NCBI GenBank assembly: GCA_003427395.1
Contig: BFEA01000423.1
Location: forward strand, 367,626 to 431,625
Source: Chara braunii
Taxonomy: Eukaryota > Streptophyta > Charophyceae > Charales > Characeae
Direction of reading: 5' to 3'
Length of the DNA: 64,000 nucleotides
Numbering within the stretch: position 1 is the first letter of the stretch; each line of letters begins with the position of its first letter. The notes below the pieces were generated by a model. It was not told where the DNA came from, searched no databases, and saw nothing but the letters and a program-made list of their open reading frames with translations. The position numbers were made by a program, and so were the translations under genes. Positions 56,251 through 64,000 of this stretch are shown piece after piece.

Positions 56251-56664
56251 GCCGTACTATCCACGTTTATTTTCCACCTGATTACTTCATTGATTGCTTA
56301 TTTAATATTTGTGTATTCATTTACTTAAAAATTACTTTTGAATAACCATCCATCTTGCAACTTACAGGGTTCAAACACTTGTCTTCCCTGCACTATACAT
56401 GACATATCAATGTTACACTTGCTGTGCCAAGTGGCCAAGATTCACTGTCCTGGCCTCCCCTACATTCTCCCTTCCCACTTGACACCTTTGCATAGATGTC
56501 TTAAAGTTGGTTTGAGAAGTTGACAACCACACGCGTGATTTCCGTTGGTTCAGCGTGCTGCATCATATTCACCCTCAGCATGGAGTGCATCGCAGAGGAA
56601 AGCTGAGTCTAACAGCCATTGACCCACGGGCAAGCATCAAGGCCACATGCACACAGAATAAGAA

Positions 56665-56990
56665 GCCGCATTCTGATCCTCCGGCAATTCACACTCTCAG
56701 AAAGGTTGTACGGGGTGATGCCACTCGCTTCACTGAAGATCTCACCGCATCCATATCCTCTGGCAATTCACGCTCGCAGAAAGGTTGAAAGACGGTGATG
56801 CGACTCACTTCCCTGATGATCTTGCCACATCCTGATCCTCGGGCAATTCATGCTCTCAGAAAAGTTCAAAGAGGGTGACACCACTCGCTTCACTGACGAT
56901 CCTGCCGCATCCTGATCCTCCAGCAATTCATGTTCTCAGAAAGGTTGTTGGGGTGAAGTCACTCGCTTCACTGAGGATCCCACCACACCC
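56665..56990. repeat. 80-bp tandem repeat, four copies
   Basis: GGCAATTCA marks units at 56683, 56762, 56842 and (as AGCAATTCA) 56921. Each has CTCAGAAAGGTT, GGGTGATGCCACTCGCTTCACTGA and CCGCATCC. Period 79-80 bp. Confidence 0.88.
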
Positions 56991-57319
56991 GAGCTGATTG
57001 TGAGCACCTCCTTTGCACCCGGGAGTGGTCCCAAACCCACATTGCAGGTCCACTGCATGATCAGAAGAATGAGAAGCCAGTTGTCCCATCGATGTATGGT
57101 GAAGCAGAGTGATCATTCAGTACCCATGTCATGGACTTTTTACATTTGCGAGTGGCAGCTGAGCCTCCTCTTACACACATCATGCTGTTAGGATCCTGGG
57201 TGTCTTGCAGTGCAACAACTCAAAGAAAGACAATGTCGCTCCATTGCAACTGAAATGAAAGAACTTGAAAGAGAAATAGACAAAGGAAGTAGAAGAAAGA
57301 ACGGAAGAAGAAGAAGAAG

Positions 57320-57715
57320 ATGAGCAACAGCAAATCCCCCTTCATCTCGCCACCATCTTCAACCTCCAACTCTTCATTACAATATAATAATAATAATAAT
57401 AATAGCAATGAAAGAATGAACCAGGACCAGTGTCAGAATTCTCAGAATCCTCCCCTTACTGCCAGTCACTCAAGAGAGGTCCACCATAGCCATCTCCTAC
57501 ACCTTCCTCCTACTTGGTTGAGCAGATGGCTATGGCAGACTATCGGAGTAAAGCTCCGATGTTCAAAGGACAATGAAAAGGCAATGTGTCCCTCCTCCTG
57601 TGGCCGCCAAGCCTAGCACTACCACGGAGTCTTCCTTGCAGGTGCCAACCCCCAACGGGGCCTTCCAGGTGCAGCTCCCAGCCAAGGAGATGAAGATGCA
57701 GACCACCATAGCAAG
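57320..57715 (+). other. Possible short exon(s), unknown gene
   Basis: Short open frames with Ser/Asn-rich sequence (57320-57616) and another starting MKRQCVPPPVAAKPS (about 57572) run to CATAGCAAG|GTAAGATCC, a good 5' splice site at 57715/57716. I recognise no domain. It may belong with the spliced-looking units at 57996-59318. Confidence 0.25.
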
Positions 57716-57995
57716 GTAAGATCCCCCATCACTCTCCTCCTTGCTCACCATCGTCCTCCTCCTCCTCCTACTCCCCGGAGTCTCCTTCTTGGTCCTCTCC
57801 ACCACAGCCAAGGTGGAGGGCCAAGCCCACCTTTTTCCTCCCCAGCGCTACCAAACTGAGTGCTCGCTCCACTAGCGTGATGCCCAAACTCCCACGCCGG
57901 AAATGAGGAAGAGCTCTTCGTTCTCTCTCTCTCTAAGTATACCGGACTGCTGCCTCTTCGGGCGGTCACTTTCCCGGCTGTGTGGCCTCCCCAAG

Positions 57996-59319
57996 CTACC
58001 AATACCTCCTACTTTTGGAGGGAACATCATTGCAGTCTTCCCCTCCGCAGGCCCCAGACTCAGACTACTGGACCGGTACCCCTAGACTCCAAGCCTACGG
58101 GACTTCTTTTTTGTCTTCTTCTGCCTCTAAAGGCACTAACTTTTTGTCTTCTTCTGCCTACCTACCCGCTACTCAAGTGGTTTCCATCCTACACGGACCT
58201 AGCCTACTTCTAGTTTCCTGCTGCGCCCACACAACACACTGCCAAAGGTAAGTACCAGACCCGTAGGCCTTCCCAGCACGCAAGTACCCTGCCGGGTCAC
58301 ACACACACCCAAGCAATCATGCAGTCAAGCAAACACACGGAAACTCAGCAAGCATGCGCACACACGTACTTTGAAACCTCAGCAAGTCACTTAGTCCAGC
58401 GGCAAAACGCAGAAAACAGCAGGTCTTTCAGTCCGTGATTTTGCAGGTCATTACAATTCAAAAGGTTCTAGCGTTCACATTTACCCACGCAAAATGCTTT
58501 AGGATGCCATCATGCCTACCCCACAGCCTGCCACTCGGAAAGTGAGTTAGACAGAAGGGACCGATGAAGAGTGGTCAGAGAAGGGTTAAGCCCAAACCAA
58601 GAGCCCTAAACAGGCGTCTAAAAACTGTCATAAAACAGTGTCATCATAGTGGATGTCCTACCAATACCTCCTACTTTTGGAGGGAACATCATTGCAGTCT
58701 TCCCCTCCGCAGGCCCCAGACTCAGACTACTGGACTGGTACCCCTAGACCCCAAGCCTACGGGACTTCTTTTTTGTCTTCTTCTGCCTCTAAAGGCACTA
58801 ACTTTTTGTCTTCTTCTGCCTACCTACTCGCTACTCAAGTGGTTTCCATCCTACACGGACCTAGCCTACTTCTAGTTTCCCGCTGCGCCCACACAACACA
58901 CTGCCAAAGGTAAGTACCAGACCCGTAGGCCTTCCCAGCACATAAGTACCCTGCCGGGTCACACACACACCCAAGCAATCATGCAATCAAGCAAACACAC
59001 GGAAACTCAGCAAGCATGCGCACACACGTACTTTGAAACCTCAGCAAGTCACTGAGTCCAGCGGCAAAACGCAGAAAACAGCAGGTCTTTCAGTCTGTAA
59101 TTTTGCAGGTCATTACAATTCAAAAGGTTCTCGCGTTCACATTTACCCATGCAAAATGCTTTAGGATGTCATCATGCCTACCCCACAGCCTCCCACTCGG
59201 AAAGTGAGTTAGACAGAAGGGACCGATGAAGAGTGGTCAGAGAAGGGCATAGCCCAAACCGAGAGCCCTAAACAGATGTCTAAAAACTGTCATAAAACAG
59301 TGTCATCATACTGGATGTC
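57996..59319 (+). repeat. 662-bp tandem duplication carrying an exon-like segment
   Basis: CTACCAATACCTCCTACTTTTGG starts at 57996 and 58658, and the copies run to about 59319 with roughly 97% identity. Each has a Ser/Leu-rich open segment of about 85 codons ending at CCAAAG|GTAAGTACC (58247/58248 and 58909/58910), a consensus 5' splice site, followed by non-coding sequence. If transcribed, this is a duplicated exon. The amino acid composition is biased and I recognise no family. Confidence 0.85.
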
Positions 59320-60640
59320 CCTACGCCGCATTTCAGCTGCATCCGCTGACGGCCATCATCGAGGGACTAAAAGGCGATTGATCAAGAAAGCTCATAATAA
59401 ATACCAAAAGACCATGGCATACCAAGCCCGTAATCACTCTTATGCACTACCCGGTGAGTCTCCGAGATGGGCCAATCAATCACCTTGAGTGAATGGCAAG
59501 GAGCCAGAGAACCAACAACAGCATAAGTCATGCATGAAGCCGTGCAGAACGTGTAGATCAGAGGACTCGTACGGCATTATTCCGAAGGTAAGGCGGGTAG
59601 TGGGGACGAGAGAGAGCATGGGCGGGAAACATTGTGGGAATTTAAGACACAAGGGACGATTGAAGGTAAGGCGGGACTGGATAGCATGGGCAGGAAACGT
59701 TGTGGGAATAAGACACAGATCAGCACAAGATACAGGCAAGGGACGAGTGAGGCGAGTAGGGAAGGGTATGAACAGCTATGCATGACACGAGACAGGGATC
59801 ACGATCCATGGAAGGGACGGAGTGGCTGGACAAAGGAAGTGTGCTGATAGTGAGTGGGTTAGCCAGAGGGTGGACAGTACAGCGATACGAGGCTCGAGAG
59901 GGATAGCGAATTGAGGAAGTAACACAGGGAAGAGGTGACAAATGTAAACAGAATGCGACTGTGAGAGGTGGAGAAAGGCCTGGACAGCGACAGTGGCGTG
60001 ATAGAGAAGAAAATTGATCCGAGAAGGAGTCAGAGGAAACCGGCATAAGATGCCCGATTGAGACACGAAGGTCGGCAACGACAAAGACTGACAATGCGAG
60101 AAGAGGATAGTGATCTGATAGTGGGATTTTGAAGACAGTGCGTGCTGGTTGGATATACAGCATGCAGCAGAAAGAACATAAAAGAAGGAGGCAGGCTCCA
60201 CAAAGAACTGGGACAGGGATAGAATAAGTAATAAATAAATAAGGGAAAAGAGGATGGTGTCCCGGGTTGGGGGCAAGTGGGAGGAATGCAGCTTCAAGAG
60301 AAGGTAAAACTGAAACGACCCGAAAGAGGAAAACGGGCCATGCCAATTACAGACACCTGTTGAGACTCTGCCAAAAAGTGGCCACCCATAGGTCCCAACA
60401 GTTATTGCAATCAGACTCGACTTCAGACTTGCTCACAACATGCACACTTGAGAACCGATGGCAACACCGAACTCTTCCAACTCAGAAACAACACTGAACT
60501 TGTATTACTCTCAGTCTGAATCAACTGTACAACGTGCGGCTATGGCCGCCGAACACCGTCTCTACCACCAGCTTCACTCTCCCTCACTCTCACATGCACG
60601 CACGTACGAGGATCAGCCTGAATGTCCACGCTGCACAAAC
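59320..60640. other. Unassigned sequence
   Basis: Two similar blocks of about 80 bp (AAGGTAAGGCGGG at 59585 and 59665, each followed by a CATGGGC..GGGAAAC word) lie in otherwise unique sequence. A 208-codon minus-strand frame (60346-59720) is Ser/Leu/Pro-rich without a domain and I do not call it. Confidence 0.4.
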
Positions 60641-60659
60641 ACAAACACTCTGTACACCC

Positions 60660-61050
60660 TGTCTACACCAATAGCTGGGCGGCTATGGTCGTCGTCATCT
60701 TCCTCCTCCTAGCTATGGCCGCCGTCGTCTTCCTCCTCCTAGCTATGGCCGTCGTCGTCTACCTCACTGGCCAGCTATGGCCGCTGTCTTCCTCACTGCC
60801 CACTTCCTCTCCGGGCACCTGCAGACCTCCACGCACAAGATACCAAGGCAGCACTTCCGTATGGCTCACAGGCGAATGAATGGCTGGCTGGACGCTGCCT
60901 CTTTATTTATACTTCTTCGGAGGTACCCGGGCCTGCCTCAAAACGCGTGGGCCTGAGCCAAAACGTGTGGCCCAGGGCCAAAACGTGTGGCCCAGGGAAG
61001 CTTCCAGACGTTTGGCCTTCTGGCCAAAACGTGTGGAACCCACAGTGTGG
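60660..61050. repeat. Two short tandem arrays
   Basis: 60672-60790: AGCTATGGCCGYCGTCGTCTTCCTCCTCCT repeated at a 33-36 bp spacing. 60935-61050: CAAAACGTGTGGCCCAGGGC repeated at about 20 bp. Both are degenerate and non-coding. Confidence 0.75.
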
Positions 61051-61447
61051 TCCAGAACCTTCCCCGCGTGCAGCCCCTACCCCTGGTACCTGCTGACTGG
61101 ACTGCCTACAGGGACCTACGACCTTCTAGAGTCTACAGACTTACAGACAGACTCTAGGCCCACAGTAGACTTAGGTAGAGACTTCTAGAACAGACTCTTT
61201 AGGCCTACCGGTAACAGACCCAACTCCTAACCTATAGACCTAGGGGTCAAGTCCTGCACAGATCGCTGGGCCTATGTACAAGGTACAGGGTAGGTCTAGG
61301 GATCGAATCTCACTCAGCACACAGGGCCTATGTACAGGGTTTGGGCACAGGTCTAGGGATCGAATCTCTGTGTCTGCAAATGTCGGGTTAACTGGGTGAA
61401 ACCGTGTCACTCCCGCCGTCCTAAATTTGAGGTCCTCCGAGAACTTT

Positions 61448-62780
61448 CTAACTCAAAATAGGACCTTTACCCTTTCTTTCTCTTTCATAAGTGTGTACTA
61501 TGTCGGGAGCGGTTTCTAAAAGCTCTGTTCTTGTAAACCATCGGTCGTCCTCGGGTTCTTGGTATGCGAACCTAACCTTATACTGTTTCTGGGGACGACC
61601 TCGACCTCCTGTCCTAAACACGTCCTCTTCCACTATATGATCTATATCATATGCACCATCCATGTTTGGCGGAATCATCGATCTCCTGGAAGGAAATCTG
61701 TCAGATGTGGTGCAAGGTAACAACTTGGACGCATGGAAGATTGGGTACGTGTGGAGGTGTGCTGGAATCTCTATCGTCTCATATACCACAAGCTCCTCGC
61801 TATCAAAAGTCAAGGTGGCAATGTGCTCGCTCCGAACGACCCGAACCGTCTGTGAGGCTAGCCTTCAAACCATGGCATGAAACGGTTGCCGCATTCGAAA
61901 GAGGTGCGTCGTAGTGTCCCTAATCCGAATGACGTCGTAGCGTTTCCCGGATAGGGTAATCTGAACACTCACAGTGACCCGAGAAAGGCATTGGAGGTTG
62001 CTCGCGCGGTGGAAGTACAAACTATATCCATGAAACTCATCCGGAAGTTGGGCCACATTGGCACGCACATCCGCGCGCGAGTCAAGAAAAAATCATTGCC
62101 CATCTCTAAGCAAACCAATAAAACCAACCCATTGAGTGGGCATATCATCCTGAACAAACAGAAGTTGCTCGGCCCACCGGATCAACTCCTCGTCCAATAT
62201 GTTGCGAATCAGCAAATATTCGCCTGAGTGAGATCCCGCCGACCGCTAACCATCTGCACATTCGAAGGAAACGCCAGTCATGAAGACGTTCCCCGATCTC
62301 ATACTCCTCATCACTAAATGCATAAACAGAAAAACATTCAGATCGAAAAATATCGAATTTGTTGGCCCGAGTCCGCCTCACATGATAGAGAAGACATAGC
62401 GGATTTTGCCGATCATTCAACCATAGCAAAATGCGGAGGAACATCCTCCTAATCTCAGGAGCGTCCTCTCTATTTGGATTCGACTCATGAATCACGACGA
62501 GATTCATATCCCCGAAATCTCGTGTCGGATTAGGAGGCGCGAAATCATACCGCACCATATGAAGTCCACACTCTGTAATGAAAATATAACTCATGGGAGG
62601 ATTCTTCACGCTTCCATCCCAAAATCTTGGCTCGTCTCGCTCCGAAAAGATTTCATGTGGGTTGTAGACTAATCGTCTTTCCCGCATCATGCTAGCACGA
62701 GATCGTGTCGGCACTGCAACCCAATCTATCGCCGCCTCACATGTACGAAACAGTCGAATGGTCATTGCGTTTGTCGGCAT
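61448..62780 (-). pseudogene. Chromodomain-ended protein of unknown type
   Basis: On the minus strand a 211-codon frame (62780-62145; PHEIFSERDEPRFWDGS, YIFITECGLHMVRYDF, LVVIHESNPNREDAPEIRRMFL) shifts near 62225 into a second frame (IRNILDEELIRWAEQLLF) that runs, across two stops explained by TGG to TGA and CGA to TGA, to 61448. The C-terminus has YPIFHASKLLP and YDIDHIVEEDVFRTGGRG..QYKVRFAYQEPEDDRWFTRTEL, a chromodomain as in chromovirus integrases. No DDE core is seen, so either the integrase body is lost or this is a different chromodomain protein. The N-terminal part is unrecognised. Confidence 0.6.
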
Positions 62781-62928
62781 CTGGATGACAAACCAATAAC
62801 TTTGTCAAAATAAAATCATATGCACTAATCTCTTTACTCAAACTCCCTTTTCCCTGGACGCAGCAACTCATTTCCCCTTAAAACGAGCAGTTACTCTCTC
62901 CCCCCCTTCTCCAACTAGAGTCAAAATC

Positions 62929-63029
62929 AACAGGGCCTTCTACCCTGCCCCGCGCGCCTGTACTCAACAGGGCCTTCTACCCTGCCCCGAGCGCCTGTAC
63001 CTGGGCGCCAATGGCGCCAGGTACAGGCG
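62929..63029. repeat. 37-bp duplication plus near-perfect hairpin
   Basis: CAACAGGGCCTTCTACCCTGCCCC occurs at 62929 and 62966. Next, 62992-63029 folds as CGCCTGTACCTGGGCGCCA / TGGCGCCAGGTACAGGCG with one bulged G and no loop to speak of. Confidence 0.85.
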
Positions 63030-63733
63030 ACGGTCTGCAGCCCGTTTTTCAAGCAAACAGGCGTAGACTTTAGCCCATAGGGCAAAAAGGGGGGACTTCA
63101 AAAAATATGGCGGTGTATTTTTCCCTGCCCTCGCGGCAGGTTCATTCGATTTTGCTCATCCTATCGATGAAGGTACCCGCAGGCCAGTCAGAGGATTGGA
63201 GACTTACCTGTCTGGCCGTTGCTTTGCTCCTCGTCGGAATCTAGTTGCCGCCAGGTAAGACCTTCGTCTCCCTCTCTCTCCCTCTCTAGTAGTAGTAGTA
63301 GCTGTAGTAGAGTATGTTTCCATGTTCTAGCTGTAGAGACATCAATTTTCCCCCTCCTTGTCGACAGAAAGTCGGCCCGTTTGTTGAAAAGAACGGGCAC
63401 TTTCGTAAAATCACGAACTAAAAGAAAAAACGAAAAAAAAAATCTAAAATGAAAACAACGAATCTAAAAAAATCTATAAACTAAAAAAAATCTAAAACAA
63501 ATCTAAAAGAAGAAAATTTAAAGAAAATCTAAGAAGAAAAAAAAAAAAAACGAAAAAAAAAAACAAAAAAAATCCTTACCTTGTTGTAAAAAAACGGTCA
63601 CCTGTTTTCTCGGGCGCTGTCAAATGCACTGGGGTCTTTAGTGCCCCAATCACTTCATGTTGTGCTATTTGGCGCTTCGTCTGTAGTTAGTTTTTACTTT
63701 TATTTTTGTTTTTCATTTTTTTTACTTTTTTTC

Positions 63734-63749
63734 GTTGGCTTAAGCCAAC
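63734..63749. repeat. 16-bp perfect palindrome
   Basis: GTTGGCTTAAGCCAAC reads the same on both strands. It sits at the start of the tRNA-like segment. Confidence 0.9.
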
Positions 63750-63750
63750 G

Positions 63751-63822
63751 GTCTTGTCTAGTCCGTGGGCCACCCACGACGTGTTGGAATACAGATCCGA
63801 GTTCGATCCCAGCCGGGATCGA
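63751..63822 (+). pseudogene. tRNA-like segment (SINE head or tRNA relic)
   Basis: TAGTCCGTGGG (63759) fits a degenerate box A and GAGTTCGATCC (63799) a box B, 40 bp apart, within the spacing of Pol III type 2 promoters. The acceptor stem does not close, so it is not a functional tRNA. It runs directly into the antisense U6-like copy. Confidence 0.4.
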
Positions 63823-63825
63823 AGG

Positions 63826-63930
63826 AAAAATTTGGACCAGTTCTCGATTTACGCGTATCATCCTTGTGCAAGGGTCATGCTAATCTGTGCGGCCAATCTT
63901 GGCCACGTGATCTTCGCGATCGAACGGTCG
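63826..63930 (-). pseudogene. U6: U6 snRNA copy, mutated
   Basis: On the minus strand TTAGCATGACCCTTGCACAA, GGATGATACGC, AAATCGAGAA and TGGTCCAAATTTTT match the 3' two thirds of U6, including the Pol III T-run. Upstream, the invariant ACAGAGA box and GAAGA before TTAGC are shortened to ACAGATTAGC, a 5-base loss. The 5' stem is diverged, with only an ATTGG match near 63895-63899. Without an intact ACAGAGA box it cannot act in splicing, so it is a pseudogene. Confidence 0.75.
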
Positions 63931-64000
63931 GAATCAACCGCGCCGACAACAACTAGGGTGGCCAGCTCCAAAAGGAGTTATCCCAATGGCGCAACATATC

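Noticed and set aside
59720-60346. 208-codon minus-strand frame
   Set aside because: Ser/Leu/Pro-rich with no recognisable domain and a second overlapping frame of similar length; open by composition and without promoter or splice support.

Overview
The window is eukaryotic nuclear DNA made almost entirely of transposable elements. I see no bacterial operons, Shine-Dalgarno-led genes or complete tRNA/rRNA genes. The mix is plant-like or algal: endonuclease-type LINEs ending in a reverse-transcriptase zinc-binding domain, Ty3/gypsy pol, a BED/DUF659/hAT transposase, an N-terminal GIY-YIG Penelope-like element, poly-A/poly-T retroposon junctions and a U6 snRNA copy. A charophyte alga such as Chara is my best guess, from element style only. 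Sequence gaps lie at 42931-43445 (515 N) and as single Ns near 8604-8621 and at 54468.

Layout. 0-1.1 kb: C-rich tandem repeats. 1.3-5.45 kb: LINE copy 1 (+), 3'-truncated. 5.47-7.4 kb: a cluster of foldback/MITE elements and short poly-T retroposon tails. 7.74-8.61 kb: an Asn/Asp-rich ORF (-), the best candidate for a non-transposon gene. 9.2-11.8 kb: retroposon unit A (+), joined tail-to-tail to LINE copy 2 (-; 11.8-20 kb), the most complete LINE. 21.07-25.91 kb: Penelope-like element (-). 25.91-26.15 kb: foldback MITE. 26.2-28.5 kb: LINE copy 3 (+), 5'-truncated. 28.5-32 kb: unassigned, possibly gypsy 3' flank/LTR. 32.1-36.65 kb: Ty3/gypsy pol plus a downstream ORF (-). 36.65-42.3 kb: hAT-type element (+) with a CT-rich array in a probable leader intron. 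42.3-46.8 kb: LINE copy 4 (+), broken by the N gap and by a 1.2-kb TTAA-flanked insert. 46.8-49.8 kb: retroposon unit B (-), again tail-to-tail with a LINE. 50-64 kb: a patchwork of retroposon tails, minisatellites, a palindrome with hammerhead-like motifs, a 662-bp tandem duplication, a chromodomain pseudogene, and a tRNA-like/U6-like chimera at the end.

How it fits together. Most coding regions are decayed. Many premature stops are explained by C-to-T or G-to-A change (CGA to TGA, TGG to TAG/TGA, CAG to TAG) with the frame kept, the signature expected of cytosine-methylated, deaminating transposons. Autonomous proteins present in broken form are LINE ORF1/ORF2, PLE GIY-YIG-RT, gypsy pol and hAT transposase. 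The non-autonomous elements (TTAA MITEs, tail retroposons, foldbacks) would have depended on enzymes of these kinds.

Limits: everything was read by eye. Boundaries are approximate unless a motif is quoted, and family names rest on motifs rather than searches.
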